A stretch of 64,000 nt of DNA from Polyangiaceae bacterium (GTDB lineage Bacteria; Myxococcota_A; Polyangia; Polyangiales; Polyangiaceae): assembly GCA_025937785.1 (NCBI GenBank), contig JAICQQ010000015.1:1-64000 (forward strand). Reading direction: 5' to 3'. Positions 34,265-43,423 of this stretch are shown piece after piece; positions within the stretch are counted from its first letter, which is position 1; every line of letters begins with the position of its first letter. Both the position numbers and the translations under genes were made by a program. The notes beneath the pieces are model-generated. The model was not told the DNA's origin. It saw only the letters and a program-made list of their open reading frames with translations, and made no database searches.

Positions 34265-36175
34265 TCAAACGAACAGTTGGACGAGCTCGCTGGGCAGCTC
34301 GACGCTCTCGAGTTCTGCAGGATAGCCGAGCTCCGCGCGGACCACGTCGAAGAAGGCGCTGCGGCGCACGTCTTGGCCTTGCAGGCGCGCCGCCAGGACG
34401 TCGGTCGCAGCCAGGCTGCTGCCCAGACACACGACGCGCGGGCTTTCCACCAAGTCGTAGTTGCCCCAGCGGCTTCGGTACAGCCCCTTGCGATCCCAGC
34501 GCACTGCGAAGCTCAGGCTTTCGACCAAGCCGTGCAAGCGAAACAGCGTCCCGTAAAGCTTCGCAAGGTCGCAGCAAACGCTGGCAAAGTAGGTGATATT
34601 GGGCCCGTGCCACGCCGAACGTAGCGGCTCGGGGAGCAGGCCGAACAAATTCGAGATCGCCAAGCGCGTCGGCCCCTTGAAGCGCGCGAACGAGACGAGC
34701 GGCGCGCCCTGGAGCTCGAGCAGCGCTGCCGGCACATAAGCCAAGAGCTCTTCGAAGCGAAGCTCGACCCCTCGTTCGAGCAGGAGCTCGCGCACGCGTT
34801 CGGGCGGCGCGCAGTGTCCGTCCCACCAGCACTCGGTGACGTTCAAGAACCCCGCGCCGTGACGGTGCAGCACGGACTTGATCCCGGTCTTCTCCAGGTA
34901 CAGCTGCTCTTGCTCCCGGATCCACACTCGCTCGGCCTCGGACTCCGTCTCCCAGTCGAAGCCGCGATCGCCGGAATTCTTGCTGGCAGTGTGCCCCTCG
35001 AGGAGCAGCGCGTGCGGCGACGCCGCAGTGAGCAGCGCGTCGAGCGCCACCGGATCGCTATAGGTGCCGCGGGCGTATCCATGCCAAGTCGGCTTCACCA
35101 AGCAGCGTTCGGCGTCGAGGCCGAAGGCGTGGAGCAGCGGACCGAGCTCGCTGGCTGCGCCGATCCGCGCGAGCAGCGTATCACCCAAACGGGAGCTCGC
35201 GTCGTGCGGATCCCAGTCGGCGATCGGCGTCGAGCCGTCTCGTCGGTACACGCGCCCGACCGGGTCCGGCGCTCGTTTCGCGGAGGGAACGCGTGTCCGG
35301 AGTCGCGCGCGGCGCTCGCGGTACAGTTCGAGCATGCGCTGTTCGAGCCACGCGCGCACGTTCGGATGATCCGCGATCTCGTCGGTCAAACGCCAACCCG
35401 AAACCTCGAACTGTGCGACGCAATCTCGAAAGATCACGCGCGCGTAGTCGAGCTGTTCCGCGGACCACAAGAACTGCGCCACGCACAGCCAGGTGAGACC
35501 CGAGCGCGCGCATGCCGAAAGTCGTTCGGGGAGCGGCAGCGTCGGGTGACGCACGAAGGCCACCTCGCCCTTCGAGGCCCCGAGCTGCTCCCACACGAGG
35601 CGCATCAGCTTGTACGAGTCACTGCGGGTGTCGGGATCGCCCGCGCCGTTGGCGATCAACAAGAGCCCGAGATCGTTCGGTGCACCAAGCTGCATTTCGG
35701 CGAGCTTTCGGGCGGCGCTGTCGATGAACGCCTGGAGCAACAACGGGTGGCTCGTGTTCATCGCGTCGTAGTGCACCGCAAGCTCGGGCCGGGCGCGGCG
35801 TGCTGCTCGGACGAGTTCGCTGAGCCACTGCTTCTGTTCGAGTCCGAAGTCGAAGGAAACCGGCAACACGAACAGGGTCGACACACCGCGCCCGACCAGT
35901 TCCTCCAGGCAGCCTTCGGCCATGCCGGCGTCCGCGCTCGGCCGAAGTCCCAACCGCGGAGGCGGGAGGGCTGCCCAGGCGACGGTCGGCGAGAAGCCGA
36001 GCACGCGCGCGCACCCCGAGGCGAGCTCCCGGACGAGCGTGTCGAAAGCATGACCCACGCTCGCGAGCGTGGGTGCATCGAACAAGAGCAGGAAAGCAGC
36101 CTCGCTCGCTGCCGGCGCGTTCAACGGCTCAGCCGGTGGTGTTCGATGCGGGAGCGTCGCGCTGGGCCGCGTCAC
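34265..36175 (-). CDS. Fusion of CbiX-like chelatase domain and DUF362 domain
   Basis: The 636-residue protein has an N-terminal half (about 20-270) with CbiX/sirohydrochlorin-chelatase-like marks: GVSTLFVLPVSFDFG, LAVHYDAMNTSHPLLLQAF, LLLIANGAGDPDTRSDSYKL and VAFVRHPTLPLPERL. The C-terminal half (about 340-636) resembles DUF362: CLVKPTWHGYARGTYSDPVALDALL, LLEGHTASKNSG, FLNVTECWW and VSFARFKGPTRLAISNLFGLLPE. DUF362 proteins are often iron-sulfur linked, but no ferredoxin Cys cluster is seen. The pairing of metal chelation with DUF362 hints at metallocofactor handling. It starts 3 bp after the stop of the ureohydrolase gene, so both are one operon. Confidence 0.75.
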   Translation of the reverse strand: MTRPSATLPHRTPPAEPLNAPAASEAAFLLLFDAPTLASVGHAFDTLVRELASGCARVLGFSPTVAWAALPPPRLGLRPSADAGMAEGCLEELVGRGVSTLFVLPVSFDFGLEQKQWLSELVRAARRARPELAVHYDAMNTSHPLLLQAFIDSAARKLAEMQLGAPNDLGLLLIANGAGDPDTRSDSYKLMRLVWEQLGASKGEVAFVRHPTLPLPERLSACARSGLTWLCVAQFLWSAEQLDYARVIFRDCVAQFEVSGWRLTDEIADHPNVRAWLEQRMLELYRERRARLRTRVPSAKRAPDPVGRVYRRDGSTPIADWDPHDASSRLGDTLLARIGAASELGPLLHAFGLDAERCLVKPTWHGYARGTYSDPVALDALLTAASPHALLLEGHTASKNSGDRGFDWETESEAERVWIREQEQLYLEKTGIKSVLHRHGAGFLNVTECWWDGHCAPPERVRELLLERGVELRFEELLAYVPAALLELQGAPLVSFARFKGPTRLAISNLFGLLPEPLRSAWHGPNITYFASVCCDLAKLYGTLFRLHGLVESLSFAVRWDRKGLYRSRWGNYDLVESPRVVCLGSSLAATDVLAARLQGQDVRRSAFFDVVRAELGYPAELESVELPSELVQLFV

Positions 36176-36178
36176 GAT

Positions 36179-37330
36179 TCACAGACGCCCTCCGACGCGA
36201 TCGTGCTTCACCAGGGTGCCGAGCACGTCACAGATGGCCCGCACGGCCAACAGCGACGTGATGTCCGAGATGTCGTAAGGCGGCGAGACTTCGACCACTT
36301 CCATCCCGGCGATGCCTTCTTTGGCGATGCCGCGCACCAGCGCCAGCATTTCGCGCGGCAGAAAGCCGCCTGGCTCGGGCCAGCCCGTGCCCGGCACGAA
36401 CCCGGCATCGACGCAATCGATGTCGACCGACAAGAACACTGCGCTCGCGCCCTTCCAAGCAACCTCGAGCGCGATTTCGAGCGTCTTCTCGATGCCAATG
36501 CGCTCGATGTCGTCGATCGTGAGGATCGTGGTGCGCATCGAGCGGCCGTGCTTGACCCCCGGCCGTGGGCACTGCCAGCCGCCGATGCCGAGCTGCACCA
36601 GGTTCGCGGGCGGGCAGTTCGGGATGTTGGTCGCGTGGAACCATGGACACGTGTGCATGATCTCGTCCATGTCCTTCTCTTGGGTGTCGACGTGCCGATC
36701 GAGGTGGATGATCCCGACGTTGCCCTCGATACACTGCGCGATTCCGCGCGCGGTGGGGTAGCCGATGGAGTGGTCGCCGCCCAGGATGATGGGGAGGGTC
36801 CCCGCGGCCAGGATGTGCGCGACGCCCTTGGTGATCTGATCGTGTGACTTGGTGATGTTAGCGGGACAGTAAATGTCGCCCAGATCGCAGATCTTGATGC
36901 GCTCGCGCAGGTCGATGCCGAGCTCGAAGCTGTATGGGGTGTAGAGCGACGAGATGCGCCGGATGCCTTGGGGCCCGAAGCGCGTCCCCGAGCGATACGT
37001 GGTGCCGATGTCGAAGGGGGCCCCGACGATGGCGACGTCGTAGTCACCGACCTTGCGCACGTCTTCGACGTAGGGAGCCTTCAGGAAGGTGTTGATGCCG
37101 GACCAATGCGGCAGCTCGCCGCGCTGGAAGCAACTGATCTCCCGCTTGTCCTCGATCGAGTCGGCCGGTTCGAGGCCCAGCTCTTTCGCCCGCTTGCATT
37201 CCCCCTCCCACTGCGTGGTCGGGATCACCGCCTCGGTGTCCTGCGCCTTGTAGCCTTCGAAGGCGGAGACATCGGGCAAGTCGCGCGTGTGGTTCCGGTG
37301 ATTAGGAGCGTGCCTGTCGTAAAAAACCAT
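36179..37330 (-). CDS. Agmatinase-family ureohydrolase, probably guanidine hydrolase (GdmH-like)
   Basis: From ATG 37330 (MVFYDRHAPNHRNHTRDLPD) the 383-residue protein is longer at its N-terminus than agmatinases. Metal ligands are in GGDHSIGYP, HLDRHVDTQ and SVDIDCVDAGFVPG. The DRHVD form (not DAHTD) together with MHTCPWFHATN and QLGIGGWQCPRPGVKH are marks I recall from Ni-dependent guanidine hydrolases such as Synechocystis Sll1077. It would split guanidine to urea and ammonia. Nickel-loading HypA/HypB-like partners are absent, but the downstream gene carries a chelatase-like domain. I could not recognise a guanidine riboswitch upstream. Confidence 0.8.
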   Translation of the reverse strand: MVFYDRHAPNHRNHTRDLPDVSAFEGYKAQDTEAVIPTTQWEGECKRAKELGLEPADSIEDKREISCFQRGELPHWSGINTFLKAPYVEDVRKVGDYDVAIVGAPFDIGTTYRSGTRFGPQGIRRISSLYTPYSFELGIDLRERIKICDLGDIYCPANITKSHDQITKGVAHILAAGTLPIILGGDHSIGYPTARGIAQCIEGNVGIIHLDRHVDTQEKDMDEIMHTCPWFHATNIPNCPPANLVQLGIGGWQCPRPGVKHGRSMRTTILTIDDIERIGIEKTLEIALEVAWKGASAVFLSVDIDCVDAGFVPGTGWPEPGGFLPREMLALVRGIAKEGIAGMEVVEVSPPYDISDITSLLAVRAICDVLGTLVKHDRVGGRL

Positions 37331-37551
37331 CTCAAGTCCTCGTTTGCGAGCCCCAGGGTCGGCTCGGTTTGTACGCCAAGCATCCGCAGCATGGGAAGAC
37401 GCAAGCGTCCGGCCAGACAATCACCGAACGAACCTGCTGGTTTGTCCGCTCACCTCCCACCTGGCGAGTTTTCTACATTGTTTCCAAACCCTCCTGGCGC
37501 GTGTCTCGCGGCCACGCGCGCCCGCTACACGCTGAAAGATTTTCAGCTATC

Positions 37552-39486
37552 GTGAAGTGTTTGTCGACACCGAGGGTACGCAGGACCGCACGCGGAGCGA
37601 GCCAACTCTGGGGGTGCTTGCTCGCGCTCGCCGCGTGCACGAGCGAGCGTATCCTGGGAGAACCCTCGACCGGCGTCAGCGACGACTCAGCGAGCGCCGA
37701 CGCCGGCGGCAGCGAGAGTGGCGGCGGCGAGGGCGGTGCGGGCGAGGGCGGTGCGGGCGAGGGCGGCATGGATGGTAGCGGCGCCACTACGGCGAGCGGA
37801 GGTTCGCTGACGGCAGGCGGCAACCACGGCACCGGCGGCGGCGCGGGGGCCGAGCCGGTCTCGTGCGCGCGCGGCACCCTCGAGTGCGGCGGGGAGTGCA
37901 TCGATCCGAGCTCCGCTCCGGAGCACTGCGGGGCGTGCGACAGCCCATGCCCCGCCGACCAGATCTGTAGGGGCGGAGCCTGCGCCTGCGCCGATCCGAG
38001 CCAGACGCGCTGCGACGAAGCCTGCGTCGATCTCGCCGCCGACGCCAGCCATTGCGGAGCTTGCGGGGCGGCGTGCCCGGCGGGTGAGACGTGTATGACC
38101 GGCATCTGCTCGGGCCTGTTGCACGACGGCTGCAGCGAAGCCCTCGCCCATAGCGTCAGCATCAGCGAGATTGCCGTCTATCAGTCGGGCAAGGTCAGCG
38201 TGATGCGAGACGGGCACGCCATCGCCGCCGCCGAGCGCCCCGTCGACGTCGTGAGCGGCAAAGACGCGCTAGTTCGGGTCTCGGTCACCCCCGAGTCCGG
38301 CTGGGTCGATCGCACGCTCTCGGCGCGCCTCGAATTGCCTCGGGGTCAGCCGGCGAGGCCGCTCTTCGACAAGAAGGCGATGAGCGGCGCCTCTGACGAC
38401 GCCACGCTGTCGTCCACGTTCAACATCGAAGTTCCTGGCGAGCTCATCACCACGAGCGCGAGCTACTCCGTCCGCATCGTGGAATGCAGCGACTCGAGCG
38501 GCACCGCGCAACGCGCGGCGTTTCCGGAGACCGGCACAGAACCGCTCGCTGCGCGAGCCGCCGGTGCGCTGCGGCTGCGCTTCATTCCCGTCGTCGCCAA
38601 CGGCAACACGCCGGACACCAGCGAAGCACGCCTCACGCCGATCGTGGAGTACCTGAGGGCGCTCTACCCATTCCCGGCGATCGAGATCTCGGTCGGAGCG
38701 CCGATGACCGCGAATTGGACCATCGAAGAGTACGGCGCCGGCTGGACGGAAGTGCTGCAACAACTGGCCATCCGCCACCTCCAGGACGACGCGCCCAACG
38801 ACCTCTACTACTACGGGCTGCTCGAACCGGCAGCTAGCCTCGCAGCCTACTGCCCGAACGGGTGCGTCGGCGGCATCGGCTACATCGCCGAAGCCAGCCC
38901 CGACTACCAGCACCTACGGGTGGCAATGGGGATCTCGTTCGCGGAACCGGTGACCGCGGAGACGGCGGCGCACGAGCTCGGCCATGCGCAAGGGAGGCGG
39001 CATGCGCCCTGCGGCGGCGGTGCGGACCTCGATCACGATTTTCCGCATCCGGACGGATCGATCGGTTGGTGGGGGCTCGCCTACCCCGACATGCTCTACC
39101 CCCCGCCGACGACCAGCGACGTCATGGGTTACTGTGCCCATCGCTGGATCAGTGACCACACCTACCAAGCGCTGATCGAACGAGCGCACAGCCTCGACAG
39201 CGCTCTCGGCTACCGAAAGTCCAACCCCAGCGGTCGCTTCCGGGTGATCGTGCAGAGCCGTTTCGGCGCCGCCTGGGGCGTGGCACCCAGCAGCGAAGTG
39301 ACGGCGATGGGCGTGCCCGAAGCCGCCACGATCCTCGACGCTCGAGGCAGGGAGCTCGGTCAGGCGACGGTATACCGCGCGCGCATGGGCGCCCTCGGGG
39401 GCGCGTCCCTCATGGTGCCAGAGCCGGAGCCGGGCTGGCACGCCATCCGCATCCAGGGGTCGCCCGCGCTGGCCTTCGCGCCGTAG
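37552..39486 (+). CDS. Secreted zinc metalloprotease lipoprotein with Cys-rich repeats
   Basis: The frame opens at 37369, but GTG 37552 gives a leader ending WGCLLALAAC and 644 residues. A Gly/Ser/Glu linker with GEGGA repeats follows, then two Cys-rich modules (CGACDSPCPADQICRGGACAC, CGACGAACPAGETC) typical of myxobacterial surface proteins. The protease core has the extended zinc motif HELGHAQGRRH (HExxHxxGxxH) and a DVMGYC Met-turn about 60 residues later, so it is metzincin-like; it may be M66-like. The C-terminal part is beta-rich. It is likely to act on proteins outside the cell. Confidence 0.87.
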   Translation: MKCLSTPRVRRTARGASQLWGCLLALAACTSERILGEPSTGVSDDSASADAGGSESGGGEGGAGEGGAGEGGMDGSGATTASGGSLTAGGNHGTGGGAGAEPVSCARGTLECGGECIDPSSAPEHCGACDSPCPADQICRGGACACADPSQTRCDEACVDLAADASHCGACGAACPAGETCMTGICSGLLHDGCSEALAHSVSISEIAVYQSGKVSVMRDGHAIAAAERPVDVVSGKDALVRVSVTPESGWVDRTLSARLELPRGQPARPLFDKKAMSGASDDATLSSTFNIEVPGELITTSASYSVRIVECSDSSGTAQRAAFPETGTEPLAARAAGALRLRFIPVVANGNTPDTSEARLTPIVEYLRALYPFPAIEISVGAPMTANWTIEEYGAGWTEVLQQLAIRHLQDDAPNDLYYYGLLEPAASLAAYCPNGCVGGIGYIAEASPDYQHLRVAMGISFAEPVTAETAAHELGHAQGRRHAPCGGGADLDHDFPHPDGSIGWWGLAYPDMLYPPPTTSDVMGYCAHRWISDHTYQALIERAHSLDSALGYRKSNPSGRFRVIVQSRFGAAWGVAPSSEVTAMGVPEAATILDARGRELGQATVYRARMGALGGASLMVPEPEPGWHAIRIQGSPALAFAP

Positions 39487-39560
39487 CAGGAATGCAAGCA
39501 TGCACACCACTGCGCCGTGCCTTGCTCCCGACCGATGAGTGTCTCGTGATGCCTATTCAA

Positions 39561-39768
39561 CCGCCAAGACACGAACAGCGCCAAGTTCGCGAAGATCCAA
39601 TTTCTTCCTTGTCGCTTAATCCAAGCGCCTACTCGCGTTTCCGGAGTGTCCTTGACGAGCAATGCTTGGCCTGCACGGGCTCAGCGATTCCGAAACCCAA
39701 ACCCTGCGATCTGCGACCGGCAGCAAGTAAATGCATTCCTTGGCGTGAACTTGGCGTTCCTGGCGGCT
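39561..39768. repeat. Degenerate inverted-repeat element, CCGCCAAG...CTTGGCG type
   Basis: The left arm ccgccaagacacgaacagcg plus ccaagttcgcg and the right arm cttggcgtgaacttggcgtt plus cctggcgg are imperfect inverted copies about 140 bp apart. Repeats of this CGCCAAG form flank GxxExxR-type genes in several bacteria. The interior carries no recognisable gene, so this looks like a decayed remnant. Confidence 0.5.
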
Positions 39769-39822
39769 CTGGGTTGTGATGCGCCTCCAGTTGGACGAAG
39801 CGCGATGTGGTGAATCATCAGG

Positions 39823-39867
39823 CGGGCACGTGCACGTTTACGGGCCGGAACCATTCAGGAAAACAGG
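39823..39867. repeat. Degenerate copy of the IVS-like terminal repeat
   Basis: cgggcacgtgcacgtttacg followed by ccattcagg and acagg matches, with gaps, the right terminal repeat at 58587-58645. It probably marks an old insertion or a decayed third copy. Confidence 0.45.
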
Positions 39868-39869
39868 TT

Positions 39870-41135
39870 CTAGTCGGAGTCGGGCACGATGCCCCAGATG
39901 GGCACATCGTCGACGTTCATCGCCACGATGTTTTCACACGGGGCCGGCATCGCGCCCGTAGCCGTGGGTGTGCCTTCGAACGAGTAATCGTTGCCGCGCT
40001 GATATGGAGCGTTGCCGGCGATCGAGAACCGAATCGAACCCGTGTTCTGGCCGGGTCCCAGCGTGCCCGCAGAAAACCAGAAGGCCACCTCGTCGGTCGC
40101 GCTGGGGTCCTCGTATTCCGTGGCGAGCAGCTCCGCATCGAAGATGTCACAGGTGCCGCCCGTGAAATTGACCTGATTGCACATCACCTCGTCGACGCCG
40201 CTGCCCTCGGCGCTGTAGAAGTAGCGGAACCGGAAGCCTTCGAGCGAGATGGGCGCGCTGGTCGTGTTCCAGAGCTGTATGTCCACGACAGTCGCCTGCG
40301 GATTTTGATTACAGGCGCCCGCCGAGTTGCAAAGGCAGCGCACCACCACCGTGGGTTGGCAGCGTTCGCCGCTCGAGCAATCGAGGGTCCCGCAGTCGCT
40401 GTCGACGACACAGTGCTGGTCGTAGCCACAGGCTCGACAGTCCGGGCCGCCGCAGTCCGTGTCCGTCTCCAGCTCGTCGGGCACCCCGTTGCCGCAATGG
40501 TCGGCACGGCACCAACCGTCGTCGCACTGGCCCGATCGACATTGCGTGTCGTTGCCGCAGGGGCCCACGCCGCCACTGCCGCCGGACCCCGCGCTGGTAC
40601 CTCCGTTGCCGGCGTTGCCGCCGTTGCCGGCGCTGCCGGCGCTGCCGCCAGAGCCACCGTTCGTGGCCGAACCTCCCGTTCCCAGAGTGCCGCCAGTCCC
40701 TCCAGAGTCGGCACCCGCATCCGCGCCCTCTCCGGCGGAGCCTGCCAGGTTGCCGGAGCCAGCGCTGCCGCCGCCACCGCCGGAGCCATCGGTCGTGGTG
40801 CTCGCGCTGATCGACGAGCCAGCGTCGCTGTTCGAGGTGCCCGTGGAGGTGATTCCCCCCAGCGCAGTGGCCGTCGCGTCCAGCGTCGAGCCGGTGCCCG
40901 CGACCCCTCCGATCCCCGCCGCCGGCCCTTGGAACGTGTAGTCTGGGAACGCACACGCACCGACCACCCCGAGGGCCGTCACCGCAGGCGCGAGTTGGCG
41001 ACTACGACGCAAAAAGTGAACGAGGTTGGACAACGCGGGGGCGACGGCGAGAAAGAGGGCGAATGTACCAGGTTCTGCGCGGTCAAGCACGGCCTCAGCG
41101 TTCGCTGATGCCGGCAGCTCTCGACTTTTAACCAC
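39870..41135 (-). CDS. CBM3-type carbohydrate-binding lipoprotein
   Basis: The frame opens at 41135; the true start may be nearer 41012 because the export signal is RRSRQLAPAVTALGVVGAC. A very long Gly/Ser/Asn linker follows (about 70-190), then Cys-rich modules (CGNDTQCRSGQCDDGWC, CGGPDCRACGYDQHC), then a C-terminal domain of ~150 residues with CBM3 marks: VDIQLWNTTSAPISLEGFRF, RYFYSAEG, VAFWFSAGTLGPGQN and GNDYSFEGT. CBM3 modules bind cellulose or chitin. With no catalytic domain it may anchor cells to cellulose. Confidence 0.8.
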   Translation of the reverse strand: MVKSRELPASANAEAVLDRAEPGTFALFLAVAPALSNLVHFLRRSRQLAPAVTALGVVGACAFPDYTFQGPAAGIGGVAGTGSTLDATATALGGITSTGTSNSDAGSSISASTTTDGSGGGGGSAGSGNLAGSAGEGADAGADSGGTGGTLGTGGSATNGGSGGSAGSAGNGGNAGNGGTSAGSGGSGGVGPCGNDTQCRSGQCDDGWCRADHCGNGVPDELETDTDCGGPDCRACGYDQHCVVDSDCGTLDCSSGERCQPTVVVRCLCNSAGACNQNPQATVVDIQLWNTTSAPISLEGFRFRYFYSAEGSGVDEVMCNQVNFTGGTCDIFDAELLATEYEDPSATDEVAFWFSAGTLGPGQNTGSIRFSIAGNAPYQRGNDYSFEGTPTATGAMPAPCENIVAMNVDDVPIWGIVPDSD

Positions 41136-41192
41136 GCAACAAACATCGACCCGCGCCGCGCTCGCGGCGCGACCGCCGCGACCTGGCGCGCG

Positions 41193-43283
41193 TCAAGCAA
41201 GGTAGACGCGTTCGAGCGCTCCGCGCGTGGTATTGCCGCGTCGATCGATGGCCTCGATGAAGTAGCGAACGTCTCCCAGCGCTGGCGGCAGCTCGACGGT
41301 GAAATAGTGAGCCGTCCTGACAGCCCCCGTGCGCGAGGGATAGGGCCCGCGGTCGAGCATCGGCAACCGCTGCTCATGGCCACCCGCACGCAGCACGAGG
41401 GTGACCGCGCGCACGCCTGCGACGTCGCTCACGAACGTGTGCACCGTCCCCACCGCTTCGGCAGCGCGGAGCCCTTGCTGCGCCCAGGTGAGACCGCCTG
41501 GGTTTTCGGGGGTAACCCACGCTGGAAAGATCGTGGGTCCGCTGCGATCGATCTCGGCGAGCGCCTCCAACTCTCCGGCGACCAAGGACACGGCCAGGTT
41601 GGCAGCATTGGTGACCTGTCGATCCCAGACCTCCTGGCCCGTCCAATACCAGTAGCAGCTCGTCTCCGCGGTGAGCAGCAGTCGCTCGAGTTGCCGGGAG
41701 CGGGGAGCCTCCGGATGCACGTCCTCCAGACTGTGCACCAGGTTCTGGAGCGCCGTGAGCACGGCCCAGCTGTTGAGATCCGGGGAGTACGAGTCCCGGT
41801 AGCGGCCGAACCATTTCATGAACTGGGGGTCGCCATTGTCAGCGCCGCTCCAAGACCCCGGTTCGATATGAACGCTGCGCGACGGGTCTGGCGGAAAACG
41901 CGCAAGGTAGTCTTGCACCGTGCTGAGCTCGAAGCGCGCGTCCGTCTTGAGCCACTCGACCAGTTTGCCGGTGTTGTGATGGTAGTACGAGTCGGCGCCG
42001 CCGCCGTAGTTGTCGCCGTCCGAATGCAGCACGAAGAACGGGGGGTGCGCGGGATCGTAGGAGCCCGTGGCCGCGATGTGATCGTAGAGCTGCCCGAGCA
42101 CGCTCGGATACTGCAGGGCTCCGAAGCCGCCGCGCGCATCCTCGTTGCCGAGGTAGCGTTCGCACGGCACTGCGATCAAGCGCGACTGCTCGCCGTCTGC
42201 GTCCTGGTACGCCACGTACTCGGGTTTGAGCAAACTGGGACTGATCTTGCTGCCCGCCCAGACGTTCTGGAGCTGAAGCCAATCGGCGACGGGGGGGTTC
42301 ACTTGTTCTGCGGGGTTCGGCGGGAGCATCCCCTCGGGTGGCCCCGCGTAAGGGTAACCCTGCGCCGTGCGGAACCTGTGGATCGAGTCGTACATCACGA
42401 CCTCCACGCCGGCCTCGACCAACGCCGGCAGCATGCGCACGTGGAACGCCGTTTCTGGAGGAAACAATACACGCGACGACGGCACGCCGAACGCTTCCTC
42501 GACGATGCGCCGGTGCCACTGGATGCCCCGGACGATGTCGCGGCGCGGAATCAATGGCATTAGCGGATGGAAGAAGCCGAACGCGACGAAGTCGACGCGC
42601 GGGTTGCCGAGCGCGGTCGTGGCCCGTGCCAGTTCCCTGAGCTCGCGGTTCCAACCGGTGAACGCACCGCCACAGCGCCCGTCGCGCGCGCATCGATTCA
42701 GCTGTTCGATGAGCGTCCCGCTGAAGCTGGCGGAGAGCCCGGCGTGCGGCAAGCCGCCGGCGATGTACTGCTGCACCGCCGCGGGAATGAAGCTGGTGTA
42801 GGCGCCGTGGCGGGTTCTGAAGATGTCGTCCTTCTCGCCATCCCAATACTCCGCGTCGGTGGTGTCGTAGTAGGGCTGGTGCATGTGCTTGTGGATGCCG
42901 AAGTACAGCTTCATGCCTGCCACGCTCGCCCCCACCAGCGGCGCCGCGGCGGGGGCCTCGACCTTCAGCGCCCGGTACTGTTTGACCCAGTCCTCGGGCC
43001 CGGCGTGTGCGACGTCGAGGCGGCGGCAGCCTTCGATCTGAACCGAACACTCGCCCAAGCCCAGCGTGCCCTCCGGCACGACCACGGCGTAGTACCCATC
43101 CCCCAAATCCTCGACCAGGGCCCCGCTGAACAAGTGCGCCTGGCCGTGCTCCCAGACGATGACCTGCGGAAACGGGATCTCTCCGTCAGCCTCGAAGCTG
43201 ATGCGAAAAGCCGGTGAGCGGCCGCTCCGAGCGCTCAACACCTCGGGAACGTCGACATGAACGATGTTCGAAAAAACGGGCAT
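41193..43283 (-). CDS. Glycoside hydrolase family 57 protein
   Basis: ATG 43283 (MPVFSNIVHVDVPEV) gives 696 residues; GTG 43298 is an alternative. An N-terminal ~125-residue beta domain precedes the GH57 barrel, which starts LYFGIHKHMHQPYYD (HQP motif). It continues with FGFFHPLMPLIP, VLFPPETAFH (likely nucleophile Glu) and LHSDGDNYGGG (candidate catalytic Asp). A C-terminal beta domain (VRAVTLVLRAGG, YFIEAIDRRGN) follows. GH57 enzymes act on alpha-glucans such as glycogen. No signal peptide is seen, so it is probably cytoplasmic. Confidence 0.87.
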   Translation of the reverse strand: MPVFSNIVHVDVPEVLSARSGRSPAFRISFEADGEIPFPQVIVWEHGQAHLFSGALVEDLGDGYYAVVVPEGTLGLGECSVQIEGCRRLDVAHAGPEDWVKQYRALKVEAPAAAPLVGASVAGMKLYFGIHKHMHQPYYDTTDAEYWDGEKDDIFRTRHGAYTSFIPAAVQQYIAGGLPHAGLSASFSGTLIEQLNRCARDGRCGGAFTGWNRELRELARATTALGNPRVDFVAFGFFHPLMPLIPRRDIVRGIQWHRRIVEEAFGVPSSRVLFPPETAFHVRMLPALVEAGVEVVMYDSIHRFRTAQGYPYAGPPEGMLPPNPAEQVNPPVADWLQLQNVWAGSKISPSLLKPEYVAYQDADGEQSRLIAVPCERYLGNEDARGGFGALQYPSVLGQLYDHIAATGSYDPAHPPFFVLHSDGDNYGGGADSYYHHNTGKLVEWLKTDARFELSTVQDYLARFPPDPSRSVHIEPGSWSGADNGDPQFMKWFGRYRDSYSPDLNSWAVLTALQNLVHSLEDVHPEAPRSRQLERLLLTAETSCYWYWTGQEVWDRQVTNAANLAVSLVAGELEALAEIDRSGPTIFPAWVTPENPGGLTWAQQGLRAAEAVGTVHTFVSDVAGVRAVTLVLRAGGHEQRLPMLDRGPYPSRTGAVRTAHYFTVELPPALGDVRYFIEAIDRRGNTTRGALERVYLA

Positions 43284-43423
43284 GGGACCTCGGGACACAG
43301 GGGGTCCCGAAAGCGCACAGCATGCACCCCCGCCCTGTCAACGCCCGAAGCTGTGCGTCCTGGCTCCGGCCGCATTCGCCCGGGCCAGGCCCTCGCGCGA
43401 CTGAAATGTGAACAGTGTTCGCG

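Larger units (their letters stand above)
39487..39869. other. 383-bp intergenic region holding degenerate inverted-repeat elements
   Basis: No intact gene is supported. Two remnants are listed separately: an inverted-repeat pair at 39561-39768 and a copy of the IVS-like terminal repeat at 39823-39867. The minus frame 39360-39662 across the first has no recognisable domain. Confidence 0.6.

Noticed and set aside
34814-36847. 677-aa plus-strand ORF
   Set aside because: It is antisense to the CbiX-DUF362 and ureohydrolase genes and shows no domain.
37331-37551. Guanidine riboswitch upstream of the guanidine-hydrolase-like gene
   Set aside because: I looked for the conserved guanidine-I motifs on the minus strand and did not find them. 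A covariance-model search would settle it.
39360-39662. 100-aa minus ORF as a GxxExxR gene remnant
   Set aside because: The flanking repeats fit that class, but I see no GxxExxR-family motif in the translation, so only the repeats are reported.
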